From positions 9,553,868-9,617,867 of the forward strand of contig NC_040019.1 of NCBI RefSeq assembly GCF_000972845.2: a stretch of DNA of 64,000 nt, written 5' to 3'. Under the pieces are notes generated by a model. The model had not been told where the DNA came from. It worked only from the letters and a program-made list of their open reading frames with translations, and made no database searches. The position numbers and the translations under genes were made by a program. Of this stretch, positions 13,716 to 25,393 are shown piece after piece. The DNA comes from Larimichthys crocea (lineage: Eukaryota; Chordata; Actinopteri; Sciaenidae). The first letter of the stretch is position 1; every line of letters begins with the position of its first letter.

Positions 13716-16562
13716 CTGAAGAGGAGGAGGAGGAGGAAAAGCTGTCAATATCATTTGTAACATGTAATGTTTCTAAACCATTTGTGATGCAGGATGAAAA
13801 AAAAAGACACCCATAGAAAAATGGTCCAATTTTAATACTTTAACAAATTGCCAGGCCAATATCTTAGTCCTTTTCTTTGGCATTCCTTCCAACTGTAAAC
13901 TACTTACCACCAATCTATGGACACCATCCCAGTCAGCTAAATTGAAACACTAGCAGTCAGAATATATCCCAGCTGTGCAAAAGTATTAATGTGAGGTTGA
14001 TGTTTTTTTTCTGCCTCTTATTGTCGTAGCTTTGGCCAAAATGTCTTTTACATTAGATAAACTGTGTTCTTGCCATTGTCATTGTAGAGATTGTGGACAC
14101 AAGCACTCTGCTGGAAACAGATTCCAATGAGGCAGAATTCAGCAGACCGTGCAATCAGTCACAATTATCATATCTCCTCCATTTATCTGCACAATCCTCC
14201 CTTGCAGAGGAGGATGCGTATCTGCTTGCTGTTGGCTGGCGCTGAGATTTGGACTCATCAGGTCTCAGCACCTCAGTGGGAAGAAGGACTCTTCGCTTTC
14301 CTGGCAACGCTATTGCAAAAATGCAACAGACCTGGTGGAGCCATTTCTGGTTCTATGAACCAACCATTTGCTTATCCACAGAAGAAGCCCAGCTATGACA
14401 GCATACCATATTAATGTCATCTCTTCTTTTCACAGTCCAGTTTTAACAAGAAGCGAAACATCACATACTTGCACCCTGACACTGCACTGATCAATCAAAG
14501 ATGGAACTAATCATGGCTTGACCCACGGCGCTATGTGACAGCGATTGTTATTCACCGAGTAATTTGCATGTCACAGAGAGTGTGCACTTTGATGGTATGA
14601 AAATATTTTTGATTGACAAAAAAATAAAATAAATCATAATCCAGGTGAAAGTCAGTTGTAATAATGGCATTAGAGAAAGTGGACCTTGCTGCAAATTGCA
14701 TTTTGATGTCGGCTTGTTCACACATCGTGTAAAGCAGCCTCATGTTCTGGGATAATAATATGCTACTCCACACTGTAAACCCGACACATCTCAAGGAGAA
14801 TTAGGATATCCTTCACCTGTCAGCCTGCTCCGTCTGTTAAGTTGCTGCATGCCAGAAACCGAAAAAAGTTATCAGGAGCTGCATATAAATATGTTTTCAT
14901 AGTTTCATTGCGGAAGTCATTCCAGCACTGGATCCACAGTGATGTAGGAAGTAAGCAACCTTGAACGTGGTATTATCAAACTTACTAGCTCAGCATAAAA
15001 CAACTGCCAACAACTTTTTTTAAAACATTTGTCTCAGTTTGCCCCCCTGTCCCAGTCTCCGAACCACTTCTCACTTCTTCCAACTCGCCATTCTCCATCC
15101 ATCCACCAGTCGCCCTCAGACTTTTCTCACCTGTTTCTCCCCAATTATATCCCACAATGTTTATAGCAGCTCATCCTGGCCAGATCGTCAGTGTTGTTTT
15201 CAGACTTCTGTGAAATCTGGAACCTGAACTAATATCTGTGCAGTACCTGCACCTGCTGGCACCTTTTTACTGCTAACCTCTGGATTCCCAGATACTTCTG
15301 TTTGAACCTGCTACCCATGCCAGTAAGTTTATGTGTTATTATTTTTCTCCTGATTTAAATTAGTGAACTGTTCTTGTCTGGATGACTGCATTTGGGTCCA
15401 TTTCCCTCCTGCCACGTACACACCTGCCTGACACCCACAAAGAGGCAGAGGCAGATGTTAGAGGAAAATAGAAAGTGCTACAGTAGTGCTACGAAGCAAG
15501 GAGACAATACAGATGGCATGTGTAATAAAAGTTACCTGTTCTGTAATTTCTAATGAAATATTGCTGACAAACATAACACACCAGCCTGAACTGACTGATC
15601 TATACTTGGTGAATTCAAAAACGTTCATACACGGTGTACCAGTTCAGTAAAAGATGTATGGAATGAGGAAAATGGCATTCATAGAGTGAATTTATCTCTG
15701 AACATTGTGCAGGAAGTAAACCCAGCAAGGTTCAAGGTTTAGGTTTAATCCTTGACCCAACTTTTGATTACATGCATTGAAAAATTCAAGCTTCTCTGCA
15801 GACAAATGGGTTATGCAGTAGAAATACGGTAACCAGTGGCAAACTCAGACTGTTTGAGGGACAGGGGCAAAACAATAGATAAAAAAGGGCACTAACTATG
15901 CGTTAAGGCACCAGCGCGTAGAAAGTTGTGATGGATTTATGGATAAACAGTGTAGTCAGGGTTGGGGTTAACATCCTGCAGAGTATTTTACCATTCTTTT
16001 TTCACAGGAAGGGTGCCCTGGAAGGTACTTCATCTATTTTGTCCACTGGGAGGGCACACAAGAAGACAATTGATCTTATTTTGTCCAGTGGGAAAGCACC
16101 CTAAATGGCACTTTACTAGGTTTGATCAATCATAGAAGTATGCAAGTGGGAACATTGAGGTGATTTTTTTTTTTTACATGGGTACATGTTCACTAGTGAC
16201 TGTAACTACTGATATAGATACTACATTCATGTGTACATTTAAGCTATATAAATGTATGTATGACAGGATTTATAAAAGCTTACCATCAGAGCTGGGCAGA
16301 TAATAGTGACACATGGACCAAGTGATATTTTTAACATCTTGGAATAACATATGTATATTAAAACAATGCTTTTCTATATGCAATCTCACACAACTGTATT
16401 TTTTTCTCCTATTTTTCGTTTTGAATATTTGCCTTTGAGTTAAAAAAAAATCTTGAAAAAAAAAATCTGTGAAATATCACCCACAGAGCTTATTTCACAA
16501 AGAAGCTATTTTCCCAGCCTCCAGACAACTTTCAATTTTTTTTTACTGTTAGTTATTCTCAC
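13716..16562 (-). other. astn2: astn2 intron between exons H and I
   Basis: This 2847-base GT-AG intron interrupts a glycine codon (phase 2). It has a CCT-rich tract directly before the acceptor. A C/T-rich stretch at about 15.04-15.30 kb resembles fish LTR or non-autonomous repeat sequence, but I cannot assign it. No other feature is seen. Confidence 0.85.
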
Positions 16563-16729
16563 CCGCAAAACATGAGCACGTTGCTGGAACTAGGGTCATC
16601 TTCAAGGGGCACAAGCTGCTGGAGACACAGCTGTTCACATCCTCCATTGAAGCCATCCGTGCAGTCAATGCCACTGGAGTAGTCATAGCAACCTGAGCCA
16701 TCCTTCATTGGCCTCAGCCCCTCAGGACA
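16563..16729 (-). CDS. astn2: astn2 exon H: end of EGF-like 2 and most of EGF-like 3
   Basis: This 167-base exon has acceptor TTTCTGTGCAG and donor TGCGG/GTGAGA. It enters in phase 0 and leaves in phase 2. The translation starts [20 protein letters not shown], then [18 protein letters not shown], then [17 protein letters not shown] plus a split glycine. The first two cysteines close EGF-like 2. IDC, GGC, QLC and FC begin EGF-like 3. [14 protein letters not shown] is a clear astrotactin signature. Confidence 0.96.
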
Positions 16730-17903
16730 CTGCACAGAAAAGAGAGACGGCGAAAGAAGCAGAGGTGGTGGGAGGGAGTTAAGGAGAGGGGGTGAGGAGG
16801 AAGGCATAAATTAGGGAGAGGGAAGAAGAGAGTAAGGCACAGAGGTCAGCGTGTGCATTTTAATCAGGATCAGTCGGTTCTGAGGAGGCAGAGATAGATA
16901 ATATAGAAGAGATGAGACAGGAGAAGTGGGCAGTGGGATTTTGAGAAATAGGAAGGAGACTCAAAGAAAGACGAATGAAAGATAATAATTATCTTATTTG
17001 ATAGGACAGAGCAAAAGTGGAGGTCTTTATGCAATTAAAAGGAAGCAGAAATATCATTTTCATATTCAGAACATTGAAATGACAATAAGGGCTTTAAGAC
17101 CCATCAGCAATGGTGAAGAAAGTGGTGGAGGTTGGGATAATTATAAATAATGCACTGTTTGTGACCCAGCAAGAAGTTACTGATATCACAAGCGTTCATC
17201 ACATGGAAACATTGTGGTGTTTTAGTCTCAATTACAGTTCATTATCAGTTTAGCACCCAGCAACTTTCACACAAAACACACTCACATACACACCCTGGAC
17301 ACAAATCTGAAGAAACCGGAACACTGGGTCCAAAAACGTCAGTTTGGCTAATTTACTGTACAGAATTTAATTTATGAAGTGTTTTTTAATTTTTTTTTAA
17401 TGAATTACATTTCCCCTAGCATAAGAAATACTAATTAAGCATGAATACAACAACAGCAGATGGATTTTAGAACAAAGCTTGACTCCATTAAAAATTTGTT
17501 TTACTTACCATTAATAACTTGCCAACTTAGTGGCCTACTGTTTATGATTTGGGCTGCATTATCCATCTTGGATGTAAACAAAAGATTGTTACAGAAATAA
17601 ACCAAAGAACTTACACTTGATGAACTTTTCTGCTTACTCAGCGTATGTGTTACAGGCAAGAGAAATGCTGACGGGAGACACTTTTGACAAACATTGTCAA
17701 GTTCAGTTAGTTCATCATTTTATACAATGATTATATTGTTGTTTTTTTTCCCCCTTTCTTTCTTTTAGAAGAATGAGATTCCGTAGCTTACAGAAAATTA
17801 AATATTAACATGTTTTAGATAATTTTATTGCTGTTACTGTTTTGAAATGCACCTTTAGTAAACCATCAGAGCCATCAGAGTAGCTCAGCTCTTCGACAGA
17901 CTG

Positions 17904-17973
17904 ATAATATAATATAATATAAGATAATATAATATAATATAATATAATATAATATAATATAATAAAATATAAT
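17904..17973. repeat. (ATAAT)n pentanucleotide array
   Basis: About 14 units of an ATAAT/TATAA pentamer with two interruptions, immediately left of the SINE-like copy. It may have grown from an A/T-rich target or tail sequence of that insertion. Confidence 0.9.
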
Positions 17974-17974
17974 T

Positions 17975-18214
17975 GGAGCAGCAGGGTGTGCAGTAGTTAG
18001 CACTGTCGCCTAACTGCATGAGAGAACTTAATTAATAGGTAATTGGTGACTCTAAATTGTCCATAGGTGTGAATATGAGTGCAGATGGTTGTTTGCCCTG
18101 TGATGAACTGGTGACTTGTCCAGTGTGTACCCTGCCTCTTGCCCAATGTCAGCTGGGATAGGCTCGGCTCCAGACCCCCCGCGACCCTAGTGAGGATAAG
18201 TGGCTACAGATGTT
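17975..18214 (+). mobile_element. SINE-like fish repeat, internally deleted copy
   Basis: The left part, GTGTGCAGTAGTTAGCACTG followed by TCGCC, is the tRNA-like head of a very common teleost interspersed repeat. The right part includes ATTGGTGACTCTAAATTG, CCCTGTGATGAACTGGTGAC, CCAATGTCAGCTGGGATAGG and CCCCCCGCGACCC, then GGATAAGTGGCTACAGATG. The middle (B-box and following section) is missing compared with the family as I know it. It sits directly after an (ATAAT)n array. A reverse-oriented relative lies at 48.3 kb. Confidence 0.75.
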
Positions 18215-21200
18215 ATGTATATTATATAATTATATAAAACAATGTTACAGAAGCTAGTGGTTTTCAAGTCCATTTTTTTTTTGCTTTGCAAGAGCATCTG
18301 AGTTTCACAGGTTGGTTTTGTGTCACTGCTGAGCTTGTCATGTAATATGCTGTATCCTACTGAGTGAGACATTAGATGCTTGAAAAACGACAGGTACTAT
18401 GTACTGGACTGATAGAGAATAATACATATATAGTACTGTCGTTATGGAAAAATGCTCATCGTTGAATATTTGATGGGTTTTTCCTGCTGGGGTTGCAGTC
18501 CCACAATCAATTAACACACTCAGGCATCAGCCACATGCTGAAAACGTGTCGGCTTCATCCACCAACATCATTTTTCTCTGCTTCTTTGTATTAAAGCTCT
18601 GTTGGTTTAAAATGAAGACTGTAAGAGACTCACAGGATTTTTCCATTTTCACCATGTTCACCTTACAGCTACTGTGACTCATCTATGATTTTTTATGTTA
18701 AGTGTGGGTTTGTCTGCAGTAAAATGATGTATAAAAAAATGTTATCTGTAGGTGTTGGTATATTTATGCTATATATGAAGTGTCAAAGTTTAGACAACGT
18801 GTTACCACTGTTTTTATTCTTTTCTGGGTGAAAAATATGAATCTGAAAAAAAAATCTAAAGATATATCAATCACAGGAAAACCTGTGTCTTGCTATTTAT
18901 GAAAACCTGACTGACAAACATACTGTAGACAAAGACTCATACCTATTTGCAGCCCTATTAATTGGATTGGGTATGATCATCAGGTCGCAAGGTGTTGCTT
19001 GTTGCTTTCAGTTCAGTAACATGACATGTATGTGAACATTTCTTCCTCCTGGACAAAGAGGTGTTGAGCTTCTCCATTTTATCTCCCTCAGTAATTGTTC
19101 CCTGTACAGTATATATGTGGCATACACAGACTAAAGCTAAGACTTAACCTTCTGCCAGCTGTATAGGTCTAAGTCATATCGTCCAGCATTTACTCAGTGG
19201 TCATTAATTAAATTTTTTTTAATACACACATCACATATTATGTACACCACCAATATAAAACCTTTAGACCTCCACCCACACTAATTACAGTCTTTCTTTC
19301 TCATTCTCCAGCATTATCCAGCATTCCTCTGGGTGAAAATAGTTCCCTTGCCCTTCAGCAGTGTTTTGACTGCACAGACTGGACAGTATTACACATTAGA
19401 ACTCAACTAACTGATCTTGAATGTAGCTCTTGTTTTGCAAGGTCCCTCAGATCAGCAGTAAACAAATTAAGGATTTCCTTTGTAATAAACCTTGGGTTAC
19501 CAAAGCAATTAAAAGCCTCATTTGATGGATTTATAATAGGTTATGTAATGCAGGACAGGGAAATTAGGAGGCAAATCAAGTCAGGAATAAAACAGCCAAA
19601 CTGAGACTGACCTAAATGCTTGTCGCTGGCAACAGTTTTAAAGCTAAGGGGTGAAAAGATGCACTTTTTTTGTAACACTTAAAATACTATGACAATGTTT
19701 TTAATGGCACATGAATTCTAAAAGCGCTGGACTCATCACTCATAACAAATCTATTGCTGGGCGCTTAAACCTTGTGTAGAGAATGCCTTCTCTATTTTAT
19801 TTTTTTGGAACAACTCATCAGCAATACAATCTCAAATTGGAAAGCGCACCCCTGCTAAATGTGAAACATTCAAAACCTCGAATGCCCTCAGAACATCAGC
19901 CGCTCTCCAGTTATCAAGGCTTTTGTGAAAACCACTAAGCACACTATTTTAATACAGCCAAGGAACCAACCGGTGAGGAAAGAGGTAGATGAGCTGAGGA
20001 CGCCGCGTTATGCTTATCAAATTATGTGTGTCGACATTTGGAAGACCCTCATGTCAGGCTTTAATTTTCCCCTCAAGGATGTTTTTCCTCTCCATTTTAT
20101 ACACTAACAATTGCTAGCAATTGTGGAAATCCAGTTGTGGAAATAGATATATGGGGACTTGATTGTTGTCAATGCAGGGGTGACAGGTCATGGGGCTGTT
20201 TGATGTCATTAGTCTTTAGTTTGATGATCAACAAAAGCATAATTCACAATCCACGTCTAGTATTGACTCAACTAACAGTAATTAAGGGGTACGTCTCCTG
20301 ATTATGAAGTTTCTTTCTCATAATGGCAAGATCATATTACCATACTTATTAAGATGACTATCTCATAGAATGAACGAATGCAGTTTCCACACAAAGGGTA
20401 CACATGAATGCTGAAATTAAGGTTACGGCAGCTCTCTCTAGGCTGTAGGCAAATCTTATAAAGCAAATTGAGTGATAGCTTTTTTGATCTCTTAGGAGAA
20501 CCTCTGCCAAACACTAAAAAGGAATAATTGTGCAATAAATCTTGTGCTTTTCCCACATGTTTTCTTTACAAAGTCCCATATGTTCAACATTCACTTGAAA
20601 AGCTCTCCAGTATTATATCCATTTACTGTATCTCATGAATGCAATGCTTACTTTCATACTAGAACAAGATTGGGGCCATTCATCACACCGCAGCAGAGCT
20701 GTGGGAATAAGTGTCTATAATTCAGAATTGTCATGCAGAACTCTATGGTTGAATTAAAGGATTTAAGGTCAGCCATTAGTGGTGCCCACTAGCTACTTGC
20801 TCTTTCTGCTCGGACAACTCTCCAAAGACCTACAGGCTGGGGAAGGGAAAGGATTTGCATTTCAGATAAATGCTTTTAGTCAGTTCTTCTGTAGTGATTC
20901 TGCAATGGCAACACATTGAGTACAGGCCAAGAGATCTGCTGCACCTTACAACCCAACACTTGTCCAAGAAACACAGAAACAACTTTATTGACTACAACGT
21001 TGTTACTATAATTACCACCTTGGCAGCTGATCAGGAATTGAATTTACATTCAAAAACATAAGATATTGGCAATTGAGTGATTACCTACTACTGAATATAT
21101 TAAATATCAAAATAATTGGCAAAAAGGGCACATTGGACACAAGTGTGTATGTATGCTTGTGTTTATACATTTGCCAGTTCAATCACATAAAATTAACAGC

Positions 21201-21880
21201 TTGAACTATTAGATTAAATCTGATAGATTGGATGTTTACATATTATCTTGTTGCTCCTTGTACTCACCTGTATATCTGCTTTATTTGAGTGTAGGCATAT
21301 GAATGCAGCATAAAACACCAAAGACTCTGTTCTCTGGGGGCAATTACAGATGAGAATTTTATGACACCATTAAATACCAGCGTGATGATATTTCACTCCT
21401 CTACATACTTGTGAGGTTAAAACTACAAGGTAAGCAGGTTTGAAGAAATCAAAGACAAATAAAAAAATGCAAGCATGCATGATAACTGCACATACTTCAC
21501 CCTACAGATTATAAATCGCAGGCAGATCACCCCTACAAATTAAGGTTCACACATTTGGAATGACTGCTATGCATTTTCCTAATTAGCCATTAGTGTCCTC
21601 AGCTTTAATCATGAACTGAGGATAATCTATTGAGAACTCGTCTCTTAATGATCTTGTCAAAATTAAGATGCCAGATGTTCCTACATCCCACATTTCACAG
21701 CAAGAAGAGAGAGTGAGAAAAGTGAGAACAGTCAGTTGGATTTAAGGATTTATACATAGTCTGACTGCGACATTTGAAATCAACAACATAAATTGGCTGA
21801 AATGCTACGGACAGCAAAGACAAAAACTAATAAGACTATGGATAACAAGGAAACAATATATGGAATATGTGCTGAGTATT

Positions 21881-21931
21881 AAAAAAAAAAAAAAAACACA
21901 TACCAATATATATATATACTGTATATATATT
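21881..21931. repeat. Poly(A) run plus (AT)n
   Basis: Sixteen A at 21881-21896, followed after about 10 bases by an AT tract with one CTG interruption. Confidence 0.88.
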
Positions 21932-22112
21932 TGAAATAGCACAGCTCTAAATCACACTGACGGGTGCAGGAAAAAAATAAATAAAATCAAATACTCTAAA
22001 AGCATATTTGACAGCCTAATCTGGTTTAGTGGTGGCAGAGATGCATGCCCTGCAGCTCTACTGCTGCTCAAATGGGTTAAATTAGGCACAACAGTTTTAT
22101 TGCTGCAAGAGC

Positions 22113-22135
22113 AAAAAAAAAAAAAAAAAAAAAAA
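22113..22135. repeat. Poly(A) run
   Basis: Twenty-three consecutive A. Confidence 0.9.
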
Positions 22136-25031
22136 TGCGAGGGTGCAATACAGTCTCCGGTTAGAAATAAGAAGAAGTCTCCACCCAGCTGTTTGTTCCT
22201 CATATTCATGTGAATTCATACTTTGTTCTTAATCTCCACAGTTATCTCTTAGCTGTGGGAAATTGTTGCCTAAAGGCAAAAAACAGACTTTGTTATTTAA
22301 GATAGATTCAGCTCATCTTTTTTGATTTGTATTTCTGTGCAAATGGTTTACATATGCAAACATACAGTATATAGATAGCTAAAAATATTTTTTTCACCCA
22401 GGCTTTACTCTTTAACAGTATAATTTCCTTTTGAGCAGTCGTCTCCACAGCTCTGCACCATATCTGCATCTATGTGCTCAGGAAATTCATTCAAGTCTAC
22501 ACCATAGAAACTGACTGATTTAAAGGACATGTTGTCTCTATTTCTCCTCCACCCTTTTTTAGTGGCGACAATAAGAACAGATGACCATGAGAGCGATGGA
22601 CAGCTTTGTCCTGCCACTTCCCCAGACTGTGCTGCTTTCACCTCAGCTTGATCTCCAAAGACATTTAAAAGCTGCGGGTACTTGCATTCTTAGATGTTTT
22701 TTTGGTTTTGTTTTGTTGTTTTGTCAGGAAAGCAAATAGTTACTGGACACACATTTAGTTTCAGAGTGTTGTCAAAGTTAACATATTGATTAAAATGGGT
22801 TAGTCTTGATTGGATCATTTGAATTCAATCTTCACATTGCATGGATTTTCTGAAATAAGCCTCTGAGGCAGAGATATACAGATACATAGAGAGAGGCTGA
22901 TGCGCCTCCTTTAATTTTCACTGAAGGTTATTACAAAAATATCAGGAATACACAACACTTTACTTTAACAGGTGAGCAATACATATTTTCTGCTCTACTC
23001 CATACCTCAATATTGCCATAAAGAATAACAGATATTATCTGTATTTCATTTAAAAAATCCTATTATTAATTACTGGAAGGGACAGGAAATTAAAATACTA
23101 ATCTTTCTCTGGGTATCTAACTTGCTAGTAGGGAATGATTTAATACTCTTCCTGAAAGCGTTCAACGTTTGCTCGGGTTTACTATTAAAAAAACGCATCT
23201 TGTCAAATAATATATAAAATATTGGAGCCACCACAAGCATTCCATTCTCAAACTAGTGTACTCTGACACATTCATGATAAAACTAAAAACGCTGCTTCAG
23301 TTGTTCATGTCACTGCATTTTTACCCATTCTGTCTAATCTGACTAATCAGTTAGTGTGCAGATTAGATAATATTAATACACTGAATAAAATTACATGTGT
23401 ATTAGTCTTGCTATTCTGCTGCAACTGCCAGTACCCCTACCCCCGCACCCTTAAGAACTGCTCTCCATCGTACGCAGGTCTTAACTCACATCCTTGGCTG
23501 CAACAGTGTTATCTGGATCTCTGTGGTACACTGAATGACACACTTGATCCAGCATTTAACCAAGAGTGCCAGACTTTAAGGATGACAGAATTATTACAAT
23601 TTGCTTTAAACTATAACGCATTGAAATTCAATGGTAATGAGGTAAACTGAGCTGTGGAGCTGTGCTGTGGAGCGGAGCAGGGGGGAGCCATGATGCTCAG
23701 TTGTCAGGAACACAGGACTGTGGGGACCTACAGCGGATGCTGGGTAAAGGGATTAGGGGAAGAGGGTTTGTACAAAACTTTTGTTTGGGTGGAGTTGCCA
23801 TTTTTCCTCCCTGCTGACTCTTTATGCAAACCAGAGGCAACCGAGTGGAAATCTGGCTCCACACTGACAAGTCATCATTTAATTCCTGACTTTTGGAGTG
23901 TGGCACACATTTTAATAAACTCTTGCATACTGAGAGAGTATACATGCTCCTTAAAATGAGCTTGGAGACAACAATATCTGTCTTCTCCGAACTGTTATAA
24001 ACTACCAGAGTATGACAGGCCAAAATTAAACTTCTGGATGTAGGCTGAAGTAAAAAAAAATCTACATCTTTGCCAAACCTGGATCCAAACAACTTTACCA
24101 GAGATGTCCCAAGAGGGACATCAACTGATGAAAGATATGCCACTAATACGCTACCATCTGCTCATCCTCTGAGTACTTCCATTAGGAAGACAGATACTAT
24201 ATTCGGATACAACAATGTGTCATAAAGAGAAACATTACAAGCACAGAAACCACAGTATGCTGCAGTTGTCAAACTTAAAGTTAAAAAAAATGGCAAGCTA
24301 CCAGGAAAATCCATGTTTACTGAGTTTTGAACTTCACCATGCAGCCTCAGGAGAGTTCACCGAGTGCATCAGTAATACCCCTTTCTCACACAAACAGAGG
24401 ATGACACGGCACATTGACCACAGGTTCAACGAGAATTTGACCATTCATTCCACACCACTGGGTAAATGCCAGATTGTTGCTGTTCACACAACCTTCGGCT
24501 GCAAAATGAAGTTCCCTACACTCCACTGCTGTTTGTGTTGGAACATAATTAAAAAGAGGCTTCTGAATTTCTGTTTCTTCAGTTTATATTCAGTGAAGAT
24601 GATCCGCTGTAACTTCACAGTGCTTCTTGTTGTTTTTTTTTATGCAAAGTTTCATGGAAACTTTTTGATGAAGAGAGAAAAAAAAAATCTGTAGTGTAAT
24701 AACTCGTTTTTGACTGCTTGTTCAGACGGTAGCCTCCTGCTGGGTTAGTTCAGATACATAATGTTCCCATAATGTCTGACATTTGAATTTATTCAGAGAT
24801 TTTTTTCTTCACATATTCTTGGAATTGTATTGTGTTGTATCTAAAGCTCTACTTGAAATACTGCCTCATTACCTCTGAGATGTCAAAGGACAAAGTTATG
24901 TCAGATCATAGAACTTTCACTTTTAATATGGTATTACACTTTAAAATACTCATTATGAATTGAAGAAAAAAAAACCTTACTCCAATATAAGGATTTAAAC
25001 CCATTTGAATCTGTCATTATTATTATAATTC

Positions 25032-25057
25032 TATATAAATATATATATATATAAATA
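25032..25057. repeat. (AT)n-rich simple repeat
   Basis: Short AT tract flanked by AAAT units. Confidence 0.8.
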
Positions 25058-25346
25058 ATTGAAATAACCAATTTGTCTACTGTGTATGTATTTACCCAAT
25101 TGATTTGTACTTATCTCTGCTTATATACTATATATGTAACCATGATCTGAAATATATTATGCCCTTATATCTTCCTTAAGCAATTTAGTCACAAGTAACC
25201 ACTATCCATTTCACACAGTTTAAAAAAGTATGTGTAAACAATCCAGGACATTGCACATTGTGATGTAGAACATGATCAAGTGATGTTTGATGAGCCAAAT
25301 GATGATAAAGAACGGTGCTGGCACAAAAACATTACCTGTCTGAAAT

Positions 25347-25393
25347 CGCTAACCTGCACTTACAACAGCTGTTGTTATAAGCTGAGGTTAGCG
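25347..25393. repeat. Nested 47-bp imperfect palindrome with E-box core
   Basis: Outer arms CGCTAACCT (25347-25355) and AGGTTAGCG (25385-25393) are perfect complements. The centre CAACAGCTGTTG (25363-25374) is a perfect palindrome containing CAGCTG, and CTTA/TAAG pair between them. Function unknown. Confidence 0.85.

Noticed and set aside
15040..15300. C/T-rich stretch with GCCAGATCGTCAGTGTTGTT, considered as an LTR
   Set aside because: It resembles fish LTR leader sequence, but I could not find paired ends, a target duplication or coding parts, so it is not annotated.
17904..17973. Repeated units checked as a CRISPR-like array
   Set aside because: Simple pentanucleotide microsatellite without spacers, in a vertebrate genome.
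23697..24143. 148-codon open frame on the minus strand
   Set aside because: It lies in an intron, has no recognisable domain, overlaps other random frames on the opposite strand, and has no splice or start context that ties it to astn2.
24215..24694. 159-codon open frame on the plus strand, the longest in the window
   Set aside because: Composition is typical of AT-rich non-coding DNA and no motif or family is recognised. One such frame is expected by chance in 64 kb.
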